Shown here: positions 25,310 to 41,469 of the stretch, piece after piece
How the letters are laid out: every line of letters begins with the position of its first letter
Position numbering within the stretch: position 1 is the first letter of the stretch
Source: Blasia pusilla
Taxonomy: Eukaryota; Marchantiophyta; Marchantiopsida; Blasiales
NCBI GenBank assembly: GCA_050084515.1
Contig: CM114271.1
Location: 47,678,001-47,742,000, forward strand
Direction: 5' to 3'
DNA: 64,000 nt
Notes under the pieces: generated by a model
The model's database searches: none
Told to the model about the DNA's origin: nothing
Seen by the model: the letters and a program-made list of their open reading frames with translations, nothing else
Translations under genes and position numbers: made by a program

Positions 25310-26110
25310 CCTTTCTCAAAGTAGGAGAAGAATCCTTGCCAACAACATAACCATTCATATCATGGCAAATGTGAAAGGTAAAAATTCTGGTGACCCGCAT
25401 AATCAACCAACAGATGATCGGATAGCGATCCTCATGTTGACACACAAAATCAAAGAAGGTGACATACAAATGGCGCGCTTCTGCATGAAAATGCCAATTC
25501 TCAACACGTTCATGCCAATACCAATACCAATAGTGGCGAGCATGAAGTCCACATATGATCACTTGAAGTTCACTCGGCAAACTTCTCATACGTTGAATCA
25601 GAGTAGGCATTCTTGGTCTACCTCGCAAGTGAGAATGGAGTTGAATAGGTAGATCATCATGATGCTCCTCTATATAAGGTGGTTGGCCTTGTTGTGAAGG
25701 CCTCCCTCCCTCGCGCACATGAGAACTTGGATTTATCCTTCAACAAAAAACCAATGGCTTATTGTAGAATACCTTTGCTGTCTGTGGGATGAAGTTGATG
25801 CCTGATGTATGCGTCTCAACTCTCACTTTGTGTTCCCGAACGTGAATGAAGAGACAATGCCATATTGGATTAGACTCTTACAATGGCCTAGTCAACATTC
25901 ACACTTTGAGGGAAATAACCTCCTCTACAACATGACAACCTTCTTCTCTTCTATCCCTCCCTCCATCCATTGCCCATTGACACAGTCCAACCTGACTCAA
26001 TGGTCATAAAGCTACGATATGATAGTTGATGTGTTTAATCATACACTTGGCCATGCCTACACTCACACTATATGAGAATCCCTCTCCTCTCATATGTTAC
26101 AATAGGCACT
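25310..26110. other. no recognised gene
   Basis: A minus-strand ORF (25718-25281) runs across the LTR boundary and shows no domain. Its WYWYWHERVENWHFH stretch is compositionally odd. The remainder is non-coding. Confidence 0.25.
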
Positions 26111-26207
26111 ACTCCATAAGTCTCACATCCGACTAAATTGGAATGATACAGAGAAGATTAGCACAACCTTGTGCAAGGATAGGATGTAGATAATTAGAAA
26201 TAAGCGT
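26111..26207 (+). pseudogene. U6 spliceosomal snRNA pseudogene
   Basis: Contains ACATCCGACTAAATTGGAA, then GATACAGAGAAGATTAGCA, then GTGCAAGGAT. These are the conserved core of U6 RNA: the ACAGAG box that pairs with the 5' splice site, followed by the AGC of the catalytic triad region. The 5' stem is mutated (ACTCCATAAGTCTCA in place of a perfect CCUUCGGG hairpin). The middle CATGGCC block and the 3' end are also changed. No upstream USE (RTCCCACATCG) and TATA pair at the usual distance is evident, so it is more likely a retroposed or decayed copy than a working gene. Confidence 0.85.
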
Positions 26208-26439
26208 AAACCACGGGTGTGCGCGACCTTTCCGATTTTACTCACAACTCTAAAGGCTCAATTCATCACACATTCCAAATACCTCTTCTCTTTCTCTTCT
26301 CTAACATCTTTAACAAGGATGCATCTAACCAACCAAGCTCATTAGACTTCAATATCTCTAATGCAATGGAACATACCCAAGATTCAAGCAAAGTATACCA
26401 TCTCAAAAATTGGAGGGTTTCATTGTAGGCTCTTTTCAA

Positions 26440-27422
26440 CAATCACAGCATCATCAACAACTACAATAGCAGAAGCATATGCTACAACACCAACAATTAA
26501 TACAACACCAACAACACTATAAAAGCATTAGTAACATCAACAGCGGCACAAGATTTTACAAGGCACTAGGAAACTCTCATTCAGTGACAAATAAAACTCC
26601 AAACATTCAAAATTCTTCACATAAAACAAGCCATTAACCCTGAGCCGATGCCTAATTTTTTGTGACTTAACTCTATGGGACAACACAAGCAACACCAATA
26701 ACAGCAGCAGGAGCAGATGCAACAGCAAGAAATGCTGTAGCAACAGCTACAAGAGCAATAACTTTTACTTCAACAACATAAACAACAGTTGCTGCAGCAA
26801 TAGACACAACAACAACAATTGAAGGCACAACAAGAACAATACCAAAAAGTAGCCCAACAACAACCTTCTAAATAGAAGTTGCAACATCAGCCGCAACCAC
26901 CTTAAGAGGAGAGCATGGGATTTACTAGGCATCATCTCTATGTGTTACGATCACTGATTTTGGCCTTCCAATTCAGGCACAAAATAGCCTATATGTACAA
27001 TATGGAGGTAGGGGAGCTACTAGGCAAGGGTCAGAGGCATCCATCGGCTAGTCTCCACAAGCTCAGCCTAGAATTATTGAGCACATGCCTCACAACACCT
27101 CCTCTCAGCTACAATTGCCAAACCAATATATCTCTCAATTACATGCACATGTAGCTCTCATTTAGAAACCTACCCAAGGTGGGTTTACCCCACAACACGT
27201 TTCTTCATTGTCACACATGATGCCTCCTGCAATGGTGCAGGATCACAAGTTATCAGGTGTGAGTGGATCGAGCATGCAGGAAAATCCCATGACTAGTGGC
27301 TACATGGAATTTGGAAAACTCTCTCGAATTGCTCACTTAAGCAGAGCTTCATCATCCATGGGAAGTACCCTGTCCGCTGGTGCAAGCTTTTCCTCTTTTC
27401 AACATCTTGTGTATCGATGATA
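26440..27422 (+). pseudogene. glutamine-rich coding remnant
   Basis: CAA/CAG-rich DNA (26440-26870) would encode runs of glutamine on the plus strand, broken by several stops. The same sense strand then continues as a Pro/Gln/Ser/His-rich stretch (for example SPQAQPRIIEHMPHNTSSQ), and an open segment at 27208-27420 has GYMEFGKLSRIAHLSRASSS. The composition resembles plant transcriptional co-regulators, but I do not recognise a family. It could be a host gene fragment captured by the CACTA element, or part of another transposon protein. Confidence 0.4.
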
Positions 27423-31924
<4,502 letters not shown>

Positions 31925-32380
31925 TACTCATTAACTAGTGCCTGTCGAGCCTTGCGACCATAGACCCCAGCATACCAGTTGGACGGTGCTTGAGACTGGG
32001 ATGGGTGTAGAGAGAGAAGCAAGTGAAGAAGGTACCATATGTGAGGAGGAGATACTCTCATATAGTGTGAGTCTTGACCAAACAACATGTTTGTGCAGAG
32101 CTTCCAAGTGTCAACCAAGAAACTCTTCACCACACAATCTACTTTATCGATTGGGATCCCCAATAGACAATACTTACGCAACAAATGACTTTGGGCAATG
32201 AATCAAGGCTCTGAATGTGTTGAACAATTCGGTGCTACCAAATTTTAGCAATATCACCATATGCTCTTGCTCAGTATGTGAATTTTGCGCCGGAGACCAA
32301 GTAATGACTAGAGGTTTCGTCCCCATCGTCACACAAGGCGCAAGAGTTTAGTTGTGTTCCCATCCTGATTTTCTTATGGT

Positions 32381-33804
32381 TTAAGGATTGCCCTGCTTGC
32401 GAACTTGAACTTGAGCCGGGTTCCCAAGCAAGGGGTTCCCCATAAATAGTTCTTGATTCGCCCTCTCGGGATATACCGTCAAAAGAGAGAGGTCGACATC
32501 TTCATGGCTTCCTCCATCTGTTCTGCTGTGAGCGTTTGCCCACTTTGCTTTGGTTATGGTATCCACGAATGCTTTCTCATCTTGCTCCCACAGTTTAGGC
32601 CTGCTGAGCTTGGATGCTTGCACAATCTCTTGAACCTTTTTTCCAAGATTTGGCCTGCTTTTACGGATCTTCTTTGGGTCCAGGTTTTCCCCATCACCTC
32701 TTTAGGATAGCGATGGGAGTCCATTGTCTCCATTTGCCTCCGCCATTTCAACTTGGCAATGTCACGTCTATCCTCCAAGGGTTCCACACCTAGTTCGATC
32801 TCACACCAACGGGTGTTCGTGATGAAGTTGACATCATACCCAAACGCCTTCACCGCACGACTTCAAGCCTATCCCTTTGTTTGGTGTTGGCATCCCACAC
32901 TGCTGCCCGGTACTCAGCGATGGACGATTGGTATGCAAAATGACACAGCGCTTTTTGCCGATGTGATGTCTCAAGATTTGAGGAATCGGACAAACCGTTC
33001 ACCTTCTTGTGGCCTTTTCGGTAGTCTTCTTGATGTGTGCATCCCACATGCAATCTTCCGAGAATTCTATGCCCAAATAGGTGTAGGTAGCCACATGGGG
33101 GATCTCTTGGTCACCCCAAGCATTCACTGTTGGTCTTGGTCCTCCTTCTTGCCATTGAAAATCATCACACCGCACTTCCGTATATTTGCCTCCATGCCCC
33201 ACATGTCACACAGATTTTGGTCGGGAGATAATCTCTTGAGTTTCTCTCCTGTTTCCTCAAGGCCACCAAAGTCATCGGCAAACATGAGGGCAACAATAGA
33301 GTTGTTGCCCACCCATATGCCTAGTCCACTATCCTCCATTTCTTCCAATAGGAATTCACTTAAAATGTTGAAGAGGGTGGGGAGAGCGGGCATCCTTGAG
33401 CCACTCCTTGCTTGATGTCGAATGTCCCACTCTTTTGGCCATTCACCAAAACTCTACTCCTTGTGTTCTGGTACATCTTCTCCACCACCCTCCACATTTT
33501 CCTCTCGGCCCGCCTTCCATAAGGCTATAAGAAAGCCCGTCACGCCATACAATTGTCGTATGCCTTCTTGAGGTCCAAGAAGAAGCAATAGGTGGGTTTC
33601 CCTCTTTTCTCCTACCCTGGATGATCTGACTGAAGGTGAAGATGTGGTCCACGCATCCTCGGGCTTGCCGGAAGCCAGCCTGGCCTTCCTTGATGACAAT
33701 TCTCCTCCGGTACATAGAGATCCTATTGTTGAGTATCGGCGGAGGAGCTTCCGACTACACTCAGCAATGTAATACCCCTGTAGTTTCAAGGTCTTCTTGC
33801 TCAC
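32381..33804 (-). pseudogene. LINE reverse transcriptase and carboxyl region remnant
   Basis: Reverse transcriptase blocks: EGQAGFRQARGCVDHIFTF followed by QIIQGRRKEG (fingers/palm region), PALPTLFNILSEFLLEEME (motif B surroundings), then ALMFADDFGGL with the catalytic FADD in place of YADD (around 33270), and the thumb-like TYTYLGIEF. Downstream blocks (32850-32381) include YDVNFITNTRWCEIELGVEP and RRDIAKLKWRRQ and correspond to the end of the ORF. The frame is broken several times. Confidence 0.82.
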
Positions 33805-34841
33805 CCTTCTTGAAGAGATTCACGATGACTCCCATCCGCCATCTTTGTGGGATGACTTACGCCCGCATGAGATGAGGTTGAAGAGACTCATTAGAGAACG
33901 AGCCATAGCAAAGATCGCCATACTTAAAGCGACTCATTCACAAGCTCATCACCACCGCCTTTGCTTTGTGGTTCACAAGTTCTTTGATCGCTGCTCCCAC
34001 CTCAGCCAGGGAGAACCAATCATTATATGGGTTGCCCAGCTCAACCTCATCATCGCCTTCTCCCGTTGTATCTTAACAAAATCCTCCACCACCCTCTCGA
34101 AGTTCGCTCTTCAAGGGATGTCCGAGCGGGCTTCTTGCCTAACTCCTTGTAATGGCCTTCCAACACATGTCGGATCTGTTTAGCTGGTCACCATTCCACC
34201 GTCTTTTCTCTTCAAGGCCTTTACGTCATTTTTGTCCTGGCCTTGCTCAATTTCTGCACTTCCATCCGAACTTTTTCGATTCTCAGTGAAATTCTCATTG
34301 ATGGATGAGTATGTGGCTTGTTCATTTTCTTCTTGTGCATGCGCACAAGAAGACGGGTTTCCTGCGAGGGCCACATACTCGCCCACAAGGATGCATCGTC
34401 CGTGGCTTTGGCACTTGTGACATACGCTTCCCTTCGTTTGGCAATGGTCGCCTTGAGTTCCAAGGACCACCATTTGACGGCTCTGCCGCATATTATCAAT
34501 TTCTGCCGACAAAGAATCTCGGCGGCATCTGTCCTCCACGCCCCACCATGCCAGCACCATGTCCACAGTTGTTCTTGTGAACCTAAAGGTCTTGACGGTA
34601 GATTCAATGAAAGTGTCAAATGCCAAGAGATTTTCTTCCAGCTTGCCAATGTACACCTTCTTGTTGCCCTCATCTTGAAGTCCTCTATCCTCCATTTCTT
34701 GATCACCCTCTTCACTTTGGTTTGGTCGAGCATTTTAGCCTTTGCTGCAACTTTGTCAGACAATAAATGATATGATCTTCCAATGTCTGTCGCATCCTTT
34801 GTGATCTTCCCCTGCGTGTGTAGAGTTCCTCAATGGAGCTC

Positions 34842-35460
34842 TCATTCTCCTTGAAGTTGACCTGGTCCAAGCGGGGATCCCACCTTATGCCTATCATTAA
34901 GTGCCATCGGTTGAAGTTCCCTCAACATCGTGATCACCGTGTGCCATTGCCATTCTCTCACATCTCCAAACATCCCGATCTCGCTGGGATCGGTGCCTTG
35001 CCCCACCATTTGTTGAAGTCTCCCAGCAAGACTATGTTCCCCTTTGTCCGGAACCCAAGGCAATCGGTTTTCACACTATCAAACGCCTGCCTCTATCACA
35101 CAGCCAGATTCACTTGTTTGTAGGCATGTAAATACACCCAATATACATATCCCGCGAGTTGCACTCGGCTCGGACTTTGACCCATATCTTTGTGCTCATA
35201 CTCGAAGCCCTGTCTTTGATGATCTCACACACATCCACCATGAAGTCTCGATGAAGAACCCGACATCCTTCATACCTCTGTTGTTGTCGCTTTGAGTCTT
35301 TGCACATCTTTCCAAACCATGCATAGTGTGGTACATGGGTATCTCCATTAACTTGGTTTCCCAAGTTTCGACCCCGCATATATGTATTTGATTTTTCAGC
35401 AAAATTTCAGCAACCTCCATTTGCTTCATTGCATGGGTGGAGTCCCGAAGTTCTAGGTAC
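34842..35460 (-). pseudogene. LINE apurinic-type endonuclease (EEP family) remnant
   Basis: Pieces in changing frames show the endonuclease/exonuclease/phosphatase pattern: EVAEILLKNQIHICGVETW (amino strand and metal-binding Glu region), a middle with VDVCEIIKDRASS and IWVKV, then CIYMPTNK, and near 35020 the catalytic LLGDFNKWWG. This enzyme nicks target DNA to prime reverse transcription. At least three frame changes separate these blocks. Confidence 0.75.
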
Positions 35461-35697
35461 CCAAACGGAGACTGTCACTAAGTAGGTTGGGGATCGGCGG
35501 GCACGCTTTTGGCGTCGGTGTGGCTGCTTGCGACATGGAACCTCTTCATGTGCAAGCTCTTCATCACTTGGTCCCTTGGAGAACACTAAAGATATTAGGT
35601 GTGTAGATCACCAGCGGTTTTGTGGAGATGGGCCTTTCCTTCAAGCTGGAACCACCCTCGACTACCATAGCCCTCCTGTTGTAGGCACGTCTCAGAT

Positions 35698-35700
<3 letters not shown>

Positions 35701-35745
<45 letters not shown>
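35701..35745. repeat. (GA)n microsatellite at the LINE 5' side
   Basis: GA repeat of about 38 bp followed by GATAGAGATT. It has the same strand phase (GA on plus) as the longer tract at the other LINE end. Confidence 0.95.
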
Positions 35746-36137
35746 TATATTCCAGCTATAGAAGCTCCGTGTTGGATTCTCAACATCCACTTCTCTGAGC
35801 ATCATTAATCTAATGGGCCCCCTTGTATGAGGAGAAGCCTAGATTGATGGTTCCGACTTAGATGTCGAGGTAGTCATAGTAATTTGATGTAGGTGGTTTA
35901 TGGAGTAGCAAAAAATTTCTATTAATATCAATGAAGAAAAATATGTAAAAAACCCTAGTTTTCCGAGTAGTGAAATATTCAGGAGCCGCAACGGTAGCGC
36001 ATTCTCGTATGTCGAGTTATGTCCATGTTCAGGTTCCACCAAAGCTCTTCTATGAGCACACAGACGGACTGTGCTACTTTGTATCTCCAAGTTTTATAAA
36101 AGATTTCAATGATTTTGTCACTTTCTATTTTCTCACA

Positions 36138-36149
36138 TGGTATCAGAGC
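36138..36149 (+). promoter_or_regulatory. Copia primer-binding site
   Basis: TGGTATCAGAGC directly follows the LTR end and is complementary to the 3' region of plant initiator-Met tRNA, the usual Copia minus-strand primer. Confidence 0.9.
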
Positions 36150-36209
36150 AGTAGGTTTTCTAGTCTTTTATATTTGGCGATCTAGTGTGTTTGCACAAAA
36201 TCTTGAGAG

Positions 36210-36585
36210 ATGGCTACTTCTTCATCAGTTTGTGCTCACCCTCCTCCGATAAGTGAAGGGAAGTTAGATGGGTCTAACTATACATTGTGGAAGTTAAAAA
36301 TGAGAATTGCCCTCGAATCATTTGAGATCTAGCAGACGACCACATAAGCCGATTCAAATCCACAAGCTACTTTGAGTTCTGCATGTTCATCTTCATCTAG
36401 TGATATCAATCCTGTTGTATTGTTGGCATGGAAATGCAGAAACGCTGATGCTCTATTTGCGATTGTCACGAATGTAACTGATTTTTTCATGGCTCTCATT
36501 CAACATACAACCATTTTTGCTAAGGCGTGGAATATTATGAAGAATCAGTATAAAATGAGGAATAAGACTCGGAATCCGGGTATCT
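36210..36585 (+). pseudogene. Copia gag 5' part (uninverted)
   Basis: Begins MATSSS at about 36210. KLDGSNYTLWKLKMR follows, then a stop, then a frame with VLLAWKCRNADALFAIVTNV and AWNIMKNQYKMRNKTR. Homology to the copy at 14 kb ends at about 36578-36585, within the codons for TRNPG, where the inverted segment starts. Confidence 0.8.
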
Positions 36586-39105
36586 CTAAACGTGGTGGTT
36601 GAGATATATACACCTCCTCTTTGAGACTCCTATTCAGAAAGGCAGACTTCACAACGTATTGGTATACAAGCCAATGTCTTATTCCTGCCACCGCTAGAAA
36701 AATTTGAATGGTTGTCATCCTTGTAGTAGGAGCAAAAGTCTTATAGTAATCAAAACCTTTGATTTGTAAAGATCCTTGTGCAACCAACCTGGCTTTGAAT
36801 TTATCCAATGTACCGTCTGACTTGTACTTTGTCTTGTACACCCACTTGGTGCGTATTATCTTCCTGTCCTTTGGCTTCTCAACCAAAGTCCAAGTTTCAT
36901 TTCTTTGAATAGCATCCATCTCCATCTACATGGCCTCTCTCCATTGAAGATGAGCAAGGGCCTCATCCAAGCATGATGGCTCTTCCACCTTCAAGACCTC
37001 TGTCATCAAGGCCATGTTGACGAGTTATGCGGAAGCTCTATTCTACTCCTCTAGTCTCTTGGATCTCCTTGGATGTGTAACAAGTTCATCAATTGTTGGT
37101 GGATCCTTACCATCTAAAAGTTACTTTATCCACTTAGGGTATGACAACCATAGTGGAAGAGCAGGTTGCTCTTTGTAATCATCACCAAATTCTTCTTCTT
37201 GATTATCTCGTATAAACATTGATGGTGTGTTGTGGTGGGTTATCTCTTCGTTTGATGATAATATAGACGGACCACTGATATCCACCACTTGACGAGGTTG
37301 TTCTTGGAACACCACATCACGACTCACAAGCATCTTTTTTGCCTCAAGACACCACAGGCGATAAGCTTTAGACTCATCACTGTATCCCATAAAGATGCAC
37401 TTCGTGCTCTTGGACTTCAGCTTGGTTCTGGATGCTTCAAGAACATGTTCAAAGCACTCACTATCAAATATCCTGAAATTTTGAAGTGATGGTATCTTAC
37501 CTAAGTAAGATTGATGAGAAGTCCTGACTTGCACTGACTTGGTAGCACTTCTATTTAGAATATAAACGGCAGTATTAACAACTTCAACCCAAAATCCTTC
37601 TGTCAAAACTTTTTCTTTCATCATACATCTTGCCATCTCCACCATTGTACAGTTTCGACACTCAACAACTCCATTTTGTTATGGTGTATATGCCATGGTT
37701 AATTGTCGCTTGACTCCATGCTCCTCCAAATATTTGTTGAATTCTGTTGATAAGAATTCTCCTCCTCGATCGGTACGAAGCTTTTATACCTTCTTTCCAA
37801 TCTCATTCTGAACCAGCTTGTGCCATACTTTAAATTTTCCAAAAGCACTTGCCTTATCACGAAGGAAATACACCCATTTCTTCCTACTATATTAACCTTC
37901 GACAACAAAAAGAAGTAGGAAGAACCACCTAATGCCTCTGTTCTCATTTTACCACATAGGTCAGCATGTATCACCTCTAGAGGAGCCTTTGCTCTATTGC
38001 TAGACTCTTGTGGAAATGGTTTTCGGTGTTGCCTGCCATCATACAAGCTTCATATGTATCCGACACTCCAAAAATTATTGGTAAATCAGCAACCATGCGA
38101 GATTTCTGCATTTGACTTAGTAAGGGAAAGCTTAGATGACCAAATCTTTCATGCCACAACTTACTGCTACTAAGATCTGTACCTACACTTTTCGTGAAAG
38201 CATACAACTCATAGATATTTCCACGTCGTATACCTTCGCCCACTTCTTTCCCATTGGCATCCTCAATGATTGCTCTAGTTTTCTTGAAACGAACTTCTAA
38301 GTCACGGTCATATAATGCTGCTACTGAAATCAAATTGCGCTTCAACTCTCGTACGTAAAGTACATCGTTAACTTCTTTTCATCTCCTTTTTGTGAGACTA
38401 AAGAAATTGTGCCTTTCCCTTCTACAAGGCACTTTGCATTAATCCCAACAGTAACAACGATGGGCTCTTGTAGAGGTTATAAGGAGCTATACCAATCCTT
38501 ATGATTGGTCATATGCCTAGATGCTCCACTATCGAGCATCCATGCATCTTCACTCTTTGACTTAGTGGAATATTCTCCATGTATGAAAAACTCTTCGATT
38601 GCTACCCAAGCATCTAACTCATGTTCTCATAGTTCTACAAAATTTCCAGACTCCTTCTTAGGTCTTAAACAACCGTTCTTCTCATCCTGACTCCTCTTTC
38701 TACAATCTTTGATAAGATGACATAGCTTACCACAATAAAGGATTTGAAGGCTTTCCTTGGAAATTTCTTCTTGATATTTGAACAGTAATCCTGATTTCTA
38801 TCTCTCTGTACGTTGGTAGTAAATGTTGCATCACTTCCCTCTCTTGCTTTGAAGTTCATTTCCTCTTCTACCAACATTGCACTAAATTGTTCAAAAGTAA
38901 TCAGTGTGGGTCTTACTTGAGTATTCAATTTAGTGACCAAACATTCATACCTTGGAGGCAAAATCCTTATGCACTGACGTGCCAAATCTTTGCTAGACTT
39001 TGAAATTCCTATGGACACCATCTGATCTTGAAGATTCTTGATCCTTGTCAAAAATTTCTCTACGCTTTCACCTTTTGAAAATTTCTCGGACGTAAGCTTA
39101 TTCAC
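36586..39105 (-). pseudogene. inverted Copia gag-pol segment (gag end, integrase, RT start)
   Basis: Reading from 39105 downwards on the minus strand: gag continuation (LTSEKFSKGESVEKFLTRI, 39105-38665), GAG-pre-integrase (SSSKLWHERFGHLSF, 38345-37977), integrase core (PLEVIHADLCGKMRTEALGG around 37960, then VEMARCMMKEK and AVYILNRSATKSV at 37645-37121), and the start of Copia reverse transcriptase (RNETWTLVEKP, KWVYKTKYKSDG, FKARLVAQG; 36925-36600). It stops after QPPRLEIPG. The LYGLKQ and YVDD parts are absent. The order and frame fit the same element family as the flanking plus-strand gag and RNase H. Confidence 0.83.
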
Positions 39106-39107
39106 TG

Positions 39108-39560
39108 TGGGAGTATTGAGTAGGTTCTCAACTAAGCCTCAAGAGAACCATTGGAAGGCAGGGATGCATATGTTGAAGTACATCAAAGGCACTATAGAGT
39201 ACGGTATCACCTATGGAGTAGGGACAGAAATTACAACCTTTTGTGACTCGGATTGGGCAGGAGATTCAGATTCTCGGAGATAAGTTTCGGGTTATTGCTT
39301 CTTGGTAGGATTAGGTGTGGTGTCATGGTTTAGCAAGAAGCAACCTAAAGGCGGCTTGTTATGCTTCTTGTGAAGCAATATGGTTGAGATGGATATTGGA
39401 GGACAAAGGAGAAGCACCAAAAAGTGCTATTGTAATGTGATGTGACAATTAGAGTTGCATTGCCATAGCACATAATCCTATGTTTCATGCTCGTACAAAG
39501 CACATAGAGATCCAATATCATTTTGTTCATGAGTTGATCGAGAGATAGGTTTTGAAGTTA
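39108..39560 (+). pseudogene. Copia RNase H remnant
   Basis: Plus-strand blocks VGVLSRFSTKPQENHWKAG, MLKYIKGTIEYGITYG, TTFCDSDWAGDSDSRR and then, after a stop, SGYCFLVG and VSWFSKKQPK. The DSDWAGD motif carries an RNase H catalytic aspartate. It is followed by the KTKHIEIQYHF-type end near 39500 and the polypurine tract before the 3' LTR. Confidence 0.85.
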
Positions 39561-40117
39561 GTCTATTATCAACAGAGGATAACTGTGCACATATCTTAAT
39601 GAAAGCTTTGAGCGGAGATCAGCTTCACCGACATCTGAAGGGTCTTGGCATCGGTCGAAGACAATAATCCACATAAGAGTGGATATTGAGGGGGATTTTG
39701 GATTCTCAACATCCACTTCTCTGAGCACCATTAATCTGATCGGCCCCCTTGTATAAGGAGAAGCCTAGATTGATGGTTCCGACTTTGACGTCGAAGGAAT
39801 CATAGTAATATGACGTGGGTGGTTTATCGAGTAGCCTAACTAGGATAATCTAACCCTATATTACAGCAAGATGCGGGGCATCCTGATGCAAAATTTTTCT
39901 ATTAATAGAAATGAAGAAAATTAGGTTAAGAACCCTAGTTTCTTGAGTAGTGAAATAGTCGGGAGCCATAGCGGTAGGGTATTCTCGTATGTCGAGTTCT
40001 CTCCATATTTAGGTTCCATCGAAGCTCTTCTGTGAGCGCACGTACATACTAGGTCACTTTGTATCTCCAAGTTTTGTAAAAGATTTCAATGATTTTGTCA
40101 CTTTATGTTTTCTCACA

Positions 40118-40934
40118 ATCCGATGGTAAATTACTCGCCGGACTGCAACATCTCCTTGGACACGGCTTGCACCACTGCTCCACTTGATTTTCCACACTCG
40201 GGGAAGGCAAAAAGGGCCAACGGAGCTTGAGCACTTAATCTTCTTAGGCTTACCACATCCTTGGAAGGCGGAAATGGACCGCACAGCTCAAGTAGTCAAG
40301 CAATCAGGCGGCAATGGATTGTAAACTTCTGCTTCCTATCTTGCTTCCCTCTACCCTCTCTCTTCGTCTTGTTGCACCTTCGTCTCCGCCTTGCTCTCTT
40401 CACCTTCGTATTCTTGCTCACACGTCTCTTACGCCCTAGATCGCCTAACCCTCGTACTAGGTCCGGCCCGTCTCACTCATACTCCCTCGCTTATTTTCCC
40501 CCTAGTCGATAGCTAGACCCTTATGTGCTTGCGTGCCATGAGCACACCATGTCATATGCCACATAGGTTAATGAAATTTTGGAAGCCCCATTTTTTTCAT
40601 TTTTTTCCATTTAAGTTCCTTTGTACCTTATTTCTACTTAGTTTATGACTTCACATATTTAGTCATTTTTCATTCCTGACACAAGTGAGTCATATAAATT
40701 TTTAGTATGACTACACACAAGACCAATTAGTCACTAAGTCATTTCAAATATGACTATGCCATATCCTAAGATTTCTCTATGACTTAGTCATAATTTTATA
40801 TGACTACAACTTTACTATTATATGGGGTGATATGACTGCTATCTGACTAGCAGACATTCTAGTCATATGTTTGAGTCATGAAGAACCTCAGTCATTCTAG
40901 TACTAGTCATAAAAACCACTATTTTCTTCTAGTG
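40118..40934. repeat. CACTA subterminal repeats and terminus (right)
   Basis: The first part (40118-40540) shows no gene. From about 40650 to 40925, motifs such as AGTCAT, ATGACT and GACTAG recur in both orientations. The block ends with TATTTTCTTCTAGTG (40920-40934), whose reverse complement matches the left terminus at 6493 in 15 of 16 bases. Confidence 0.55.
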
Positions 40935-41355
40935 ATTGGAGACAGGTCAATGAGAAGTTAGTGAGTTTGGAACTTGGCAAGGAGGGGTGAGGAAGCTCAC
41001 ACAAAGCTTGGCTTGGTTTGGTTTAGGGTTGCGGGCTAGGGCCCGATGTTTTGTGTCGTGAGGTGTCAGTTTTTGTGGTGTCATTCTGTCTGGTGGAAAC
41101 GGGGGAAATTTTCATCCATCCAGAGAGGGAGAGGAGGAGTGGGATGTGCTCACGCGGACCCAACCGAGTGATAATTATGGCGGGAGGATAGGGTTGTAAA
41201 AAAACCAGCAGTAGCACTATTGAAATGTCACAACTCGATCAAGAAGGCAAGGAGCTACTCCATTATATCTTCGGGGTCACGGAAGTGGAAATGGTATTGC
41301 AGCGGAGGAGAGAGTAAGAGAGGAGAGGAAGAGAGGAGAGTCTCTCTTAAAAAAA

Positions 41356-41469
41356 AGGGCCAAATCCGCCTCCTCTCTTCAAAACTTTTTGACATATTTG
41401 AAATTTTTGTTTGCTTTCAAATTCAGGAAATCTTTAGAAGAGAGTATTTAGTGGTCCACATTTGGCCCT
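41356..41469. mobile_element. small MITE-like inverted-repeat element
   Basis: AGGGCCAAAT at the left and ATTTGGCCCT at the right form perfect 10-bp terminal inverted repeats around 94 bp. Runs of A flank both sides (at least AAAAAAA), which could be a target duplication but is too simple to prove one. Confidence 0.45.

Larger units (their letters stand above)
35770..40117 (+). mobile_element. Copia element with two LTRs and an internal inversion
   Basis: 5' LTR 35770-36137 (368 bp, TGTTGG...CTCACA). Primer-binding site TGGTATCAGAGC at 36138-36149. Plus-strand gag start near 36210. A segment of about 2.5 kb (roughly 36586-39105) lies inverted. Plus-strand RNase H follows from about 39108, then a purine tract TATTGAGGGGGA just before the 3' LTR, 39696-40117 (422 bp). 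Flanks CTCCG and ATCCG (4 of 5 match) suggest a target duplication. The 3' LTR is about 54 bp longer because of the hypervariable site near 39845-39895. The 3' half of the reverse transcriptase is missing. Confidence 0.85.

Noticed and set aside
32753-33415. 220-codon plus-strand ORF
   Set aside because: It is the reverse-strand shadow of the LINE reverse transcriptase; no motif on the plus strand.
34221-34770. Plus-strand ORFs opposite the LINE linker
   Set aside because: Shadow frames of the minus-strand LINE coding sequence.
36586-39105. Separate Copia element inserted in reverse orientation
   Set aside because: No LTR, primer site or target duplication at its borders. Its gag resumes at the codon where the outer gag stops, so an inversion is simpler.
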